DNA of 43,036 nucleotides from Planctomycetota bacterium. Its GTDB lineage: Bacteria > Planctomycetota > Planctomycetia > Pirellulales > UBA7805. The DNA lies in contig QQVP01000116.1 in assembly GCA_003389215.1 (NCBI GenBank), forward strand, positions 1-43,036, written 5' to 3'. The position numbers and the translations under genes were made by a program. Below are positions 32,088 to 40,668 of the stretch, one piece after another. Numbering within the stretch: position 1 is the stretch's first letter; each line of letters starts with the position of its first letter. Below the pieces are notes generated by a model. The model was not told the DNA's origin. It did not search any database and was given only the letters and a program-made list of their open reading frames with translations.

Positions 32088-35006
32088 ATGTGGGATTTCA
32101 TTACGAATCTGTTCGACACTTCGGATTTTCCGAATCGGTGGAATTGTGGCAACTGGTCTGCGGGGCACGGTTACCTACACATCGTTTCCGACCTGGCAAC
32201 GTTCGCGGCATATACGGCGATTCCCTGCGTGCTTGCTTACTTTGTGATCCGCCGCCGCGACCTGCCGTTTCCGCGAATATTCTGGCTTTTCTGCGTGTTT
32301 GTTTTCGCCTGTGGCACTGTCCATTTGATCGAGGCGACCATCTTCTGGTGGCCTTGGTACCGCTTGTCGGGAGTTGCGAAAGCCACGACAGCCTTGGCAT
32401 CCCTCGTTACGGTGGTCGCGTTGATCCCGATTGTCCCGCGCGCACTCCGGATGCGCACACCGGAGCAATTCGAGTACGAGATTGACCTGCGCACGCGCGC
32501 GTTACAGCAAGCCAATCAGCAACTTGAAGCAGAAATTTCCAAGCGCCATGAAGTCGAAAGCGAGCTGCGCAGCCGTATGGAATCTTTGGATGACGCTGAA
32601 AAGCGATTGCGAGCCGTGGTCAATAACGTGTTGGATGGAATTATTACGATCAACGAAGGCGGGATTGTGCAGTCCTATAATCAGGCGGCAGAGTCCATCT
32701 TCGAATACTCCGAGGACGAAGTCATCGGGAAGAATGTGAAGATGTTGATGCCCGAGCCTTTCCATGGCAGCCATGATAAGTACTTGACCAATTATGTGAC
32801 CTCGCATGAACCCAAAATCATCGGAATTGGACGGGAGGTCGTTGGGCTTCGCAAGAATGGGGCGGAATTCCCGATGGATCTCGCTGTGAGTGAATATTCT
32901 TGGGAAGGCCAACGATGTTTCATTGGAATCGTGCGAGATATCAGCGATCGGAAGCGAGCTGAGGAAGTAACCACGCGCTTGGCGGCCATCGTTGAATCAT
33001 CGGACGATGCGATCATCGGCAAGACACTAGAGGGCACGATTACGAATTGGAACCGCGGCGCTACGCATCTCTATGGCTATACAGCGGAAGAAATGATCGG
33101 TAAGTCGATACTAACGCTGGTTCCGTCCGAACGAAAAGAAGAGGTCCTTAGAATTCATGAACAACTGCGCCGTGGTGAAAGGGTGAAGAACATCGAGACG
33201 GTGCGACGGCGCAAGGATGGGCGGCTGATCGACATCTCGCTAACAATTTCTCCTATTCTCGTTGGCAACGATGAGATCATCGGCGCAGCGGCGATTGCAC
33301 GCGACATAACCGAGCGCAAGCGCGCGGAAAAATCGGCCCGCTTCCTGGCCCACGCGAGTGCTGCGTTAGCGACCGTCGATGACGAAAGATCGACGCTTAG
33401 GAAAGTTGCTCGCCTTGCGTTACCCGAGTTCGCAGACGCGTGCGCCGTAGAAATCGTCGACGCACGAAAACAGTGGGTGCGGTTGGCCAATAGCACAGAT
33501 CCTAATGGAAGTGAATCAACACGTAGGTCGGCAGCGGCCCGGCTGCCCGCGGCAGATGCGTTGCCAGAAGTCCATGAGACGATACAAAGTCGGCGCGTTA
33601 TTCTGACACTCGACACCGCACAGCATGCGACTTCGCAGACGGATCAATCATTTGAGTTGCGACAGCGGTCTCTAAGCGAGTACGGACTTGGCTCGATATT
33701 GTGTGTTCCCCTATTGCGGCGCAATCGCTGTCAGGGCGTTTTGGAATTCGGCTCCGCTGCGGACAAGCCATGCTTCACGGCGGCCGACGTACGCGTTGCC
33801 CAGGAGCTTGCGGAAAGGGTCGTTGTCGCCTTAGAAAACGTACGACTGTACGACCGCCTGAGAGAGGCGGACCGCCGGAAGGACGAGTTTCTGGCGATGT
33901 TGGCCCATGAACTGAGAAATCCGCTCGCTCCTATCCGTAGCGGATTAGAATTGCTCGATATGCCGAGCATTGACGACGACACAGCTGTCTGGGCGCGGGC
34001 TACCATGAGGGAACAAGTGTCGCACATGGTCCGGCTTATTGATGATCTATTGGATGTATCGCGAATCGTTCGAGGAAAGATCAGTCTTCATCGGGAAGAC
34101 GTTGAACTATCGTCAATCATCGGACGAGCCTTAGATGAAGTGCGACCACAGTTACGAGACAAGAACCATCAGCTGGACGTCGAGCTTCCGGAACGGACAG
34201 TGTGGTTAAATGCGGACCCTGTCCGACTGGCCCAGGTATTTTCGAATCTCCTCGACAACGCTGCAAAGTATACGGAAACCGATGGCAACGTTTGGTTAAG
34301 CGCCGAAGTCAATGGCAACGCGGTGATCGTACGAATCCGTGACAACGGAACAGGCATCGCGCCGGAAGACGTGGGTGGCATATTCGACATTTTCACGCAG
34401 GCCCACACCTCAATCGCGCGCACACCGGGCGGACTCGGAATCGGTTTAACGCTCGTGAAGCGTCTGGTGGAATTGCACGGTGGTCGGGTGTCGGTTGCCA
34501 GCAAGGGACTTGGCGAGGGCACGGAATTCACGATCGAGCTTCCGATCCTCGAAGAGCCACCAGGTGACCCGTCAAGTACGCAATCAGCAGCTGATGACGA
34601 CCTGAGGATTCCTCCGCCCCGCCGCGTCCTTGTCGTTGACGACAACGAGAGCGCCGCACGATCGCTGGGGCTGCTGCTACGCAGTTGGGGCCACGACATA
34701 CAAATTGCGTTCGATGCGACCGAGGCCTTGAAGCTGGCGAACGAGCACGCGCCGGACGTCGTTTTCTTGGATATCGGCATGCCCGATATCAGCGGTTACG
34801 AGTTGGCCCGCCAGCTTCGCGACGCATCCAGAACCAAGTCGGCCTTGCTGGTCGCGCTCACCGGCTACGGTCAAGAGGCGGACCGACATCGATCCAGTGA
34901 GGCTGGTTTCGACATGCATCTTGTCAAGCCAGCCGGCGAATCGGATCTTCAAAATGTCTTTCGACATTCGAAGCTAGCTCATCCGCGGCAGCGCGACAGC
35001 GATTGA
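32088..35006 (+). CDS. Hybrid histidine kinase with ethylene-receptor-like sensor
   Basis: A 972-residue membrane sensor. The N-terminal three-helix domain resembles plant ETR1: Asp35, Tyr42, Ile45, Pro46, Cys75 and His79 occupy the spacing of ETR1 residues 25, 32, 35, 36, 65 and 69, which form the copper/ethylene site. A coiled coil follows, then two PAS domains (about 175-285 and 300-420), a GAF domain (430-575), HisKA with MLAHELRNPL (phosphorylated His607), and HATPase (NLLDNAAKY, GGLGIGLTLVKRL). A C-terminal receiver has DVVFLDIGMPDISG (Asp895). GAGGAA precedes the chosen ATG; a longer frame begins at 32046. A separate receiver gene is convergent, nine bases away. Ethylene binding itself is an inference from residues. 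Confidence 0.95.
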   Translation: MWDFITNLFDTSDFPNRWNCGNWSAGHGYLHIVSDLATFAAYTAIPCVLAYFVIRRRDLPFPRIFWLFCVFVFACGTVHLIEATIFWWPWYRLSGVAKATTALASLVTVVALIPIVPRALRMRTPEQFEYEIDLRTRALQQANQQLEAEISKRHEVESELRSRMESLDDAEKRLRAVVNNVLDGIITINEGGIVQSYNQAAESIFEYSEDEVIGKNVKMLMPEPFHGSHDKYLTNYVTSHEPKIIGIGREVVGLRKNGAEFPMDLAVSEYSWEGQRCFIGIVRDISDRKRAEEVTTRLAAIVESSDDAIIGKTLEGTITNWNRGATHLYGYTAEEMIGKSILTLVPSERKEEVLRIHEQLRRGERVKNIETVRRRKDGRLIDISLTISPILVGNDEIIGAAAIARDITERKRAEKSARFLAHASAALATVDDERSTLRKVARLALPEFADACAVEIVDARKQWVRLANSTDPNGSESTRRSAAARLPAADALPEVHETIQSRRVILTLDTAQHATSQTDQSFELRQRSLSEYGLGSILCVPLLRRNRCQGVLEFGSAADKPCFTAADVRVAQELAERVVVALENVRLYDRLREADRRKDEFLAMLAHELRNPLAPIRSGLELLDMPSIDDDTAVWARATMREQVSHMVRLIDDLLDVSRIVRGKISLHREDVELSSIIGRALDEVRPQLRDKNHQLDVELPERTVWLNADPVRLAQVFSNLLDNAAKYTETDGNVWLSAEVNGNAVIVRIRDNGTGIAPEDVGGIFDIFTQAHTSIARTPGGLGIGLTLVKRLVELHGGRVSVASKGLGEGTEFTIELPILEEPPGDPSSTQSAADDDLRIPPPRRVLVVDDNESAARSLGLLLRSWGHDIQIAFDATEALKLANEHAPDVVFLDIGMPDISGYELARQLRDASRTKSALLVALTGYGQEADRHRSSEAGFDMHLVKPAGESDLQNVFRHSKLAHPRQRDSD

Positions 35007-35014
35007 CGGGAGAA

Positions 35015-35398
35015 TCACGATGATTGACTTACGGAATGTTCGATGAAGTCGATCATCTCTACGGCGTCAACCGGCTTCGCAAACACCCGCGTCACACCGA
35101 CGTTGATGGCGGGAAACACCGTGTCGATCGTTGGGTATCCGGTCAAAAAGATTCCAATTGTCTGAGGACGGATCTCGTGAAGTTTCGTGAACAGTTCGAC
35201 ACCGTTCATTCCTTCCATTCGATAATCCAACACGGCGACGTCGAATTCCTTTTCGTTCGCCAGCTCCAACGCATTCTTACCGCTGTCCGCGACATCAACG
35301 TCATAGCCATGCGCCGTTAGCACCTTGGACATCATTTCGCGCTGTGCCGCCTCATCATCCACCACGAGAATTCGCTTGGGACGGTCTGAATTGTGCAT
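35015..35398 (-). CDS. Single-domain response regulator (CheY-like)
   Basis: A 127-residue receiver domain without output domain. The acidic pocket is RILVVDDEAAQ, the phosphoacceptor is FDVAVLDYRMEGMNG (Asp58), and the switch lysine is in VFAKPVD (Lys108). It is convergent with the hybrid kinase gene and ends nine bases from it, so the two are likely to belong to one phosphorelay though they are not cotranscribed. Partner proteins could be diguanylate cyclases, kinases or the hybrid kinase itself. Confidence 0.93.
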   Translation of the reverse strand: MHNSDRPKRILVVDDEAAQREMMSKVLTAHGYDVDVADSGKNALELANEKEFDVAVLDYRMEGMNGVELFTKLHEIRPQTIGIFLTGYPTIDTVFPAINVGVTRVFAKPVDAVEMIDFIEHSVSQSS

Positions 35399-35507
35399 TG
35401 CACACCTCCGAGAGATAAGGACCGTTCGCCACCCGGTCGCAACAGCAATCTCACCATCCGAATGGACAGCTTCGACGCTTTCAGTCTACTGACGGTCTCG
35501 ATCCAAG

Positions 35508-35648
35508 TCAAAAAAGTTGCAGCATTTCGGTAGTCGCCCTAGTAGCGCTGAACAAACGACAGGTCAACGTGACGTGTTGCCCGAGCAGCCGGATGCGAGC
35601 GGCGAGGCCGAGGATGAACTGTTCCGGCGTGTGTCCCTTCCGTTTCAT
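35508..35648 (-). pseudogene. IS3-type orfA relic
   Basis: The frame begins MKRKGHTPEQFIL, very like the first residues of IS3-family OrfA transposases (MKRKRHTPEQII). It then loses all similarity and stops after 46 codons. No orfB or second end is seen, so only the left tip of an insertion sequence survives. The relic lies between the receiver gene and a PNPOx-like gene. Confidence 0.5.
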
Positions 35649-35649
35649 C

Positions 35650-35686
35650 GAGAGTCTCCTTGCCTTCCAAGGCAGTTGAAACTCTC
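35650..35686. other. Nested hairpin upstream of the orfA relic
   Basis: GAGAGT (35650-35655) pairs with ACTCTC (35681-35686), and inside them TGCCTT (35661-35666) pairs with AAGGCA (35669-35674) around CC. On the minus strand it would put the AAGGAG ribosome site of orfA in the structure. It may be the insertion sequence's end or the control element that limits its translation. Confidence 0.5.
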
Positions 35687-35726
35687 ATGACATCTAGATC
35701 CGCTTGTGAGCGCACCCCACGCCATC

Positions 35727-36242
35727 TTACTTCGTTTTCTGCAGGTCGAGCTTTTCGTGCTCGACGGCACTTTGCTCTTCTGCTTCGCCCTGAAACACTT
35801 GCTTCACCAGGCCGGACAACTCGGTCATGACGCCTGTCTGTTCATCCCAGTACTCCGCGTACTCGACCTCGATATGCAGCAACGCCAGCTTGGGATCCTG
35901 ACGTCCACCGGGAAACCATTTCTCGCAGGCGTCGGTCCAGAGCAAAGCCACGCGGTTGTGATCCTGGACGACGGATGCCTTGCCGGAAACCGAAACGTAG
36001 CGACGGTCATTAGCTGACGCAAAGCTGACGTTGACTTGTGGATTCTCTCGCACCTCCGCAACCTTGGGATCGTCCTCGTGCGTTAAGAACCACAGATCGC
36101 CCTGAAAGTGCGTATTGATGTTCACCATCGGGCGGCCACGCAGCGTTCCTTGTGGAGTGCATGTGACAAGCATGGCCACTGGAAGATCGCGTATCAAGTC
36201 CGGCAGTTGATCGATTGCTTGTTGGTCCTTCGTGTCGGTCAT
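35727..36242 (-). CDS. PNPOx-like FMN-binding stress protein
   Basis: A split-barrel flavoprotein of the pyridoxamine-phosphate-oxidase-like general stress protein 26 group, 171 residues. Conserved parts are AMLVTCTPQGTLRGRPM, DLWFLTHEDDPKVAEVREN, VNVSFASANDRRYVSVSG and KWFPGGRQDPKLALLHIE. Such proteins bind FMN or F420; substrates are mostly unknown. ATG 36242 has GGAGAA before it. The leader contains a short repeat CGTAAAGA at 36253-36260 and 36263-36270. The tail is acidic and Gln-rich. Confidence 0.88.
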   Translation of the reverse strand: MTDTKDQQAIDQLPDLIRDLPVAMLVTCTPQGTLRGRPMVNINTHFQGDLWFLTHEDDPKVAEVRENPQVNVSFASANDRRYVSVSGKASVVQDHNRVALLWTDACEKWFPGGRQDPKLALLHIEVEYAEYWDEQTGVMTELSGLVKQVFQGEAEEQSAVEHEKLDLQKTK

Positions 36243-36680
36243 CACTTTTCTCCGTAAAGAAGCGTAAAGAGGCAATAGAAGTAGGTGACAAGGTAACAGC
36301 GTCATTAGGCGGTCATGCCGCAATCACGATGCCAATCCTCGCGGTGTGTGCCGATGCTCGTACAGAACCGGCCTTTCTTTCAAACAAGCCCGAGAGTTCG
36401 ACCACAGTTCCAGTGAGAAGCCAAAGGCGGATGCGTCAGACTGTCGCGTTCAACGCCATTTTGTCGCGGCAGGTTGGCGGTTTTTTGCGATACGAGACAA
36501 CTTGCGCGCCCATCGACGGATGCTGCCGACACTCGTCTGCTCATCGGCGCACCCTTTGCATTTGTTATCGGCGTCAGTGTCAGTCGCGCATGCCCATAGG
36601 GTGTCGTTGCGGCGACGCATCACACTAGTGGTCCGCTCTCGCTGTTTTGCGAGGCTAAGCAGCGTTCGAGGATAGGGATC
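36243..36680. other. Intergenic stretch, divergent promoter region
   Basis: It lies between the PNPOx-like gene (minus) and the AI-2E permease (plus). The only structure seen is the short direct repeat near 36253-36270. No RNA or protein gene is recognised. Confidence 0.4.
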
Positions 36681-37823
36681 TTGTCTCGCAAAGTGTCGCT
36701 ACTGATTCTGCTCGGTACGGTTGTCGCCATCGGCATGCTTTTCTTTCGTGTGGTGCGGCCGTTCCTCTTGCCGCTTCTGTTAGCCGGTGTCCTGGCCGTG
36801 CTGTTTCGACCAGTCCATCTGTGGGCGACGCGGATGTTTGCTGGCCGCCGTCGACTTGCGGCCGCGTTGGTCACCCTCGGCATCCTGGCTGCCGTCCTGA
36901 TACCACTGGCGGGTGTGCTCACGCTAGCTGGAATGCAACTACTCCAGGCGGGGCAAGGACTGGTATCCACGATTGAATTGCCGGAGAACGCCCAGCAGCA
37001 GGCTGGCGAACTTCTCGATGCGCAGCAGAATTCGCGTCTGGCATCCGCTGTCCGATGGATCGAAGGCCGCCTCACAGAGGGGACGGCGAAACAGGTACGC
37101 GAGTTCTCCGCGAGTGCCTTGCTCGGCGTAACAAAGACCCTCTACGAGAAAACGATGACCTTGGCCGGCGACCTCATTGCGTCCGCGATCGGTCTGGTGG
37201 TGATGATTCTGGCTTTGTACTACTTCCTGGCCGACGGTGAAGCGCTACTCGCCGAGGTTCAGCGACTGTCGCCGCTACAGGACAGTGACGAGCACGACCT
37301 GTTCCACCATTTCGAACGCATCTGTCGCGGCGTCGTTTTGGGAACCGTCGTTGCCGCGCTTGTTCAAGGTCTGCTGGCTGCCATTGGAATGGCGCTCATT
37401 GGAGTCGAACGTATCTGGCTGCTTGCGGTGTTGACGATGTTCTTCTCCTTCATCCCTTTTCTCGGCGCGGCGGCCGTGTGGAGTGTTGTCACGGTTGCCC
37501 TGATCCTTGAACAACGGTATGGAGCCGCCGTCTTCTTGGGCGTCTATGGCACGATCGTGATTTCTGGATCGGACAACCTCATCAGGGCCTATCTAATTCA
37601 CGACCGCGCGCAAATGCATCCCTTGATCGCCCTGGTTACGGTGCTCGGTGCGATACAACTGGTCGGTCTTTGGGGAATCTTTGTCGGCCCTATCTCGGCG
37701 GCCTTCTTCTATGCACTTCTGAAGATGCTCCATCGCCGACTCGTCGAGACAAGCGATGAACTTGATCCTGCCGAGGGAGCGTCAGCGGAGACGGGCGAGC
37801 GGACTGCGACTGCAACATTGTGA
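36681..37823 (+). CDS. AI-2E family transporter
   Basis: A 380-residue membrane permease of the AI-2E (PF01594, TqsA/YdiK) family. The pattern is two N-terminal helices (LLILLGTVVAIGMLFF, then FLLPLLLAGVLAVLFRP), a third helix, a long soluble segment (about residues 90-155), and then LIASAIGLVVMILALYYFLADG. The end carries the family's FFSFIPFLGAAAVW and GIFVGPISAAFFYALL. Some members export autoinducer-2 or other solutes, others Na+ for Na+/H+ exchange; the substrate here is open. The start is a TTG at 36681 after GAGG, which suggests modest translation. UspA follows on the same strand 83 bases later, perhaps in one transcript. Confidence 0.9.
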   Translation: MSRKVSLLILLGTVVAIGMLFFRVVRPFLLPLLLAGVLAVLFRPVHLWATRMFAGRRRLAAALVTLGILAAVLIPLAGVLTLAGMQLLQAGQGLVSTIELPENAQQQAGELLDAQQNSRLASAVRWIEGRLTEGTAKQVREFSASALLGVTKTLYEKTMTLAGDLIASAIGLVVMILALYYFLADGEALLAEVQRLSPLQDSDEHDLFHHFERICRGVVLGTVVAALVQGLLAAIGMALIGVERIWLLAVLTMFFSFIPFLGAAAVWSVVTVALILEQRYGAAVFLGVYGTIVISGSDNLIRAYLIHDRAQMHPLIALVTVLGAIQLVGLWGIFVGPISAAFFYALLKMLHRRLVETSDELDPAEGASAETGERTATATL

Positions 37824-37906
37824 CGAAAATGCCTCTTGCGGAATACGCACAGACGGTTTCACCGACTCTTGAACGCGAGATCACGTGACTCACAAGGAGC
37901 GCAATC

Positions 37907-38473
37907 ATGAACATCAAGACCATACTTTGCCCGACCGACTTCTCCTCGGCCAGCAAGGAGGCACTCGTGTTGGCCACATCGTTGGCACGCGATTATGCTG
38001 CGAAGTTGCTCGTCTGTCACGTCTACCAACCACCGGAGCCTACCGCGGCGATGGTCTCCCATTCGGGGGTGCCAATTGATCGTTCGAGGGACGAGCAACT
38101 CCGGGAGCTAACCGAGGTCCGCCCTCCCGATCCAGCCGTGGAGCACGAACACCACATGCTCGATGGTAACCCTGGTGAGGCGATTGTCGAGCTGGCCAAG
38201 TCACGAAGCGTCGATTTTATCGTGATGAGCACCCATGGTCGGACCGGAATGTCCCGGCTGCTGATGGGCAGCGTAGCCGAGAGCGTCCTGCGCCAGGGGC
38301 CTTGCCCAGTGGTTGTGGTACGGGCCGGTGTCCCCTGCAATCAAGAAGGAAAAGGAGAGGGACAAGAGCCCGTGGATCGTGGCGTGATCTGGCCCAACAA
38401 GACCATGCATGAGTCGCGCGGTGAGCGGCCGGTCGACGAGGACGAGCAGGATCTGCAGAATTATCTCGGCTAG
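37907..38473 (+). CDS. Universal stress protein UspA
   Basis: A 188-residue Usp-fold protein: MNIKTILCPTDFSSASKEAL, LLVCHVYQPP and the ATP-loop type motif STHGRTGMSRLLMGSVAES followed by CPVVVVR. These define ATP-binding universal stress proteins. A C-terminal extension of about 45 polar residues is unusual. AAGGAG lies ahead of the ATG. The stop TAG at 38471-38473 is inside the CTAG edge of MITE copy 3. If CTAG is the duplicated target site, the element inserted exactly at the stop and left the protein unchanged. Confidence 0.93.
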   Translation: MNIKTILCPTDFSSASKEALVLATSLARDYAAKLLVCHVYQPPEPTAAMVSHSGVPIDRSRDEQLRELTEVRPPDPAVEHEHHMLDGNPGEAIVELAKSRSVDFIVMSTHGRTGMSRLLMGSVAESVLRQGPCPVVVVRAGVPCNQEGKGEGQEPVDRGVIWPNKTMHESRGERPVDEDEQDLQNYLG

Positions 38474-38632
38474 TGCGTGTTTGGGATAGGTGTAGCGTCG
38501 TTGGCGTGGGCGAGGCAAGTTTGGCAAGGAGACCGAAGCAGGCGAATCCAGGAGATTCGTCGATGCAGGTCGACGTGGCCAAGCACAGCCGCAGCTAGCC
38601 AAGACGCTAGAGATAAACTAAACACGCTCTAG
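38470..38632. mobile_element. CTAG-bounded MITE-like element, copy 3
   Basis: A 163-bp copy with slightly decayed left end (CTAGTGCGTGTTTGG) and intact right end (CTAAACACGCTCTAG). Internal sequence is near-identical to copies 1 and 2. It overlaps the stop codon of uspA by four bases and ends 59 bases before the end of the convergent DUF2383 gene, so it fills the space where a terminator would be. Its inverted ends could act as one. Confidence 0.87.
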
Positions 38633-38690
38633 CAGCTTTGGACAGTTCTCGCCTGATGAATGACGACGCAAACCATCGTCTGCATACTGA

Positions 38691-39212
38691 TCACGCTCGT
38701 CGAAACTCGTCTGGCTTGTTCTCGTCCTTCGCAGGCTCTTGGCCTTGTGTGCCGGTGAGAGTTTCTTCGTCCGCTCCGATCATGCCACGCAGTACCTCTT
38801 CGCCAAGAGTGACATCCTTCTTCTGGCGGTGGAGCACGCTCTCGGTGCGACGATCCGACGTCGCGTCGATTGCCCGCTCGTACTCGTCTTTCAAGTTCTG
38901 CTCGCCATGCGCAGCTGCGTCGAGCACACCCTGCTCGCCATGATTCATCTTCGCCAATTCGAAGAGAGCGTGTGCCATCGATTCGGTGTCCAGCGGTTCG
39001 GCCGGTGGAACACCGCAGGCGGTGACAATCTGCTGCAATTCCGCAGCGTGACCAGCGAGGTGGTCCGCCAGTCGTCGGCAGACGCGACGGCGCGCTTCAT
39101 CATCGAGCGACTGAGCCGCTGCGTAGAGTTCGTCGCGACCGGTGAAATTGGCCTCGATCAGTTTTTGAATTCTGCCCATGGCTTCTTGGTTCAATTCCAT
39201 GTGTGCCATCAT
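38691..39212 (-). CDS. DUF2383 (PA2169-like) four-helix-bundle protein
   Basis: A 173-residue helical protein with LIEANFTGRDELYAAAQSLD, RRVCRRLADHLAGHAAELQQIV and NHGEQGVLDAAAHGEQNLKDEY, matching the DUF2383 family of ferritin-like helix bundles. Members occur in stress and biofilm contexts; the function is unknown. The start is ATG 39212 after GGGAG. The tail (40 residues) is polar and Gln/Glu-rich. It converges on UspA across MITE copy 3. Confidence 0.85.
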   Translation of the reverse strand: MMAHMELNQEAMGRIQKLIEANFTGRDELYAAAQSLDDEARRRVCRRLADHLAGHAAELQQIVTACGVPPAEPLDTESMAHALFELAKMNHGEQGVLDAAAHGEQNLKDEYERAIDATSDRRTESVLHRQKKDVTLGEEVLRGMIGADEETLTGTQGQEPAKDENKPDEFRRA

Positions 39213-39327
39213 GTTACTCCCGTACTCTTGCCCGCGTGAATCTCTCCGACCAATCTCATCCGTTAGATAATACTCGTCACAGATTGCACCGTCTGTCTAC
39301 ATGCTAGGGAATGGTTAGGGCCGAGAT

Positions 39328-39648
39328 TCAGTCGTACACAACCTGGTCCAAAGTCGTCAGGCAATGACTGTCGCTCAGTGCCCCGCTGCCAATCATCTGG
39401 GTACCGACATAGCGATACTGCAGCTGACCGACACGTCGACCAAACTGATAAATTGCAATGCGATCCTTCCGATGCCGAAGCCGACGTATCCAGCTTCGCA
39501 CCAACACGTAGATTGACTTGGAGTCGATGGACTCAGCGATCCTAATCCCAACGAATGGCGTAAGTTCCCCGTCAATTCGTCGCACCCGCCCGTCTTCAGG
39601 TCCGCCGATAAACTCGACTTCATAGGCTAGGCATGTCAGCAACGACAT
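39328..39648 (-). CDS. Hypothetical protein
   Basis: Not recognised with certainty. The 106-residue reading from ATG 39648 has CLAYEVEFIGGPEDGRVRRI and a later RVGQLQYRYVGTQMI; a GGP-DGR start and a YRYVG end are seen in small unnamed planctomycete proteins. The frame extends upstream to 39810 in sequence that looks non-coding. It is divergent from the gene at 39835-40419. Confidence 0.42.
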   Translation of the reverse strand: MSLLTCLAYEVEFIGGPEDGRVRRIDGELTPFVGIRIAESIDSKSIYVLVRSWIRRLRHRKDRIAIYQFGRRVGQLQYRYVGTQMIGSGALSDSHCLTTLDQVVYD

Positions 39649-39834
39649 CGTTGTCCTCGACGTATCGATTAATAACTCCTGCGGCTCGATGATGTGCAAT
39701 CGGCATGCCAATTGCACTGTTGTCTCGAACGAAGTCGGATCTAGTGGTCGTGCTGCAGCAAGCGACAGTCGTCGACCAGATGTATGACCACGCCGACAGG
39801 AGGAGAACACGTTGTGAATGAAGTTCTGCCATGA

Positions 39835-40419
39835 TATGAATTTCGAGTTTTCGACAACGATCTCGGGAAAGCGGAAGAGCGAATTCGCGCGCTGGCTGCT
39901 TGCTCAGACATCCGTGAGAGTAATGAGGTATACGTGCTACGTCGTGGTGGGGTCGATCGAAATGTGAAGGTTCGTGACGACCGCCTCGACGTCAAAAAGC
40001 TGATCGGCCACCACGATGACCTGCAGCAATGGAAACCAGCTGGGGAGCTGCACTTCCCCATTCGTTCGGAGCTAATCTGCTCAGAGGTTTGGCCAGGTTT
40101 AGTTATCGACGTGGCGAACACGTCTCTTTCTAGAGATTCGTTCCTCGCGGTTATTGAAGCACATGACGAATTGTGGATCGCGAACGTGTCGAAGCGCCGA
40201 TACCGATTCGATATCGAAGGGTGTTTAACGGAAATCGATGACGTTGACATCGAAGACAAGACCGTGAAGTCGATCTGTATTGAATCGGAAGATCCGCACG
40301 CAGTTCTGCGCATTCGTCAGAAAGTCGGTATCGATGACCGGGAAAACGTGTGTTATCCCTTGGCCATTAGCCGTCTGGCAAGAATGCAAGCAACGACGAA
40401 TGGGATTCCCGATGCGTAA
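39835..40419 (+). CDS. Hypothetical CYTH-like protein, start unclear or disrupted
   Basis: Protein-like sequence begins YEFRVFDNDLGKAEERIRAL and goes on with NEVYVLRRG, RNVKVRDDRLDVKKLI, ELWIANVSKRRYRFDIEGCL and VKSICIESEDPHAVLRIRQK. Strands with alternating K/R and E residues resemble CYTH/triphosphate tunnel enzymes, a weak match. The open frame has no ATG in its first part. A perfect AGGAGGAG (39800-39807) with GTG 39814 lies in the same frame, but a TGA at 39832-39834 intervenes. ATG 39831 is one base out of frame with the body. So either a point mutation has broken it, or the gene starts at GTG 39934. Without a start it is best called a damaged gene. Confidence 0.5.
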   Translation, partial: YEFRVFDNDLGKAEERIRALAACSDIRESNEVYVLRRGGVDRNVKVRDDRLDVKKLIGHHDDLQQWKPAGELHFPIRSELICSEVWPGLVIDVANTSLSRDSFLAVIEAHDELWIANVSKRRYRFDIEGCLTEIDDVDIEDKTVKSICIESEDPHAVLRIRQKVGIDDRENVCYPLAISRLARMQATTNGIPDA

Positions 40420-40575
40420 GGACTTGCTTCAGCGTCCGCCTAGATAAGTCGCCACTCTCACAATGATCGGGGCGTGGCCCGCGATCTCTTCGTCACGACA
40501 GTTTGTCGTGCTTCATGGACACCATGTCGCAGTCCCCGATGAACTTCGGGACAAGTCTGATGATTAAACCGCTCG

Positions 40576-40595
40576 ACCAGCGTCGGCACGCTGGT
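40576..40595. terminator. Short hairpin, possible terminator
   Basis: ACCAGCGT (40576-40583) and ACGCTGGT (40588-40595) pair perfectly around CGGC. No T-tract follows, so intrinsic termination is weak at best. It lies between the CYTH-like ORF and the HdeD gene. A tandem 10-bp near-repeat CTGGTTGCAT/CTGGCTGCAT (40591-40610) overlaps its 3' arm. Confidence 0.35.
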
Positions 40596-40668
40596 TGCAT
40601 CTGGCTGCATCGAATCTCTATTGTTCGAAGTTCCAGTACATCAAACCGGCAGTCAGCGAGCCGATCTC

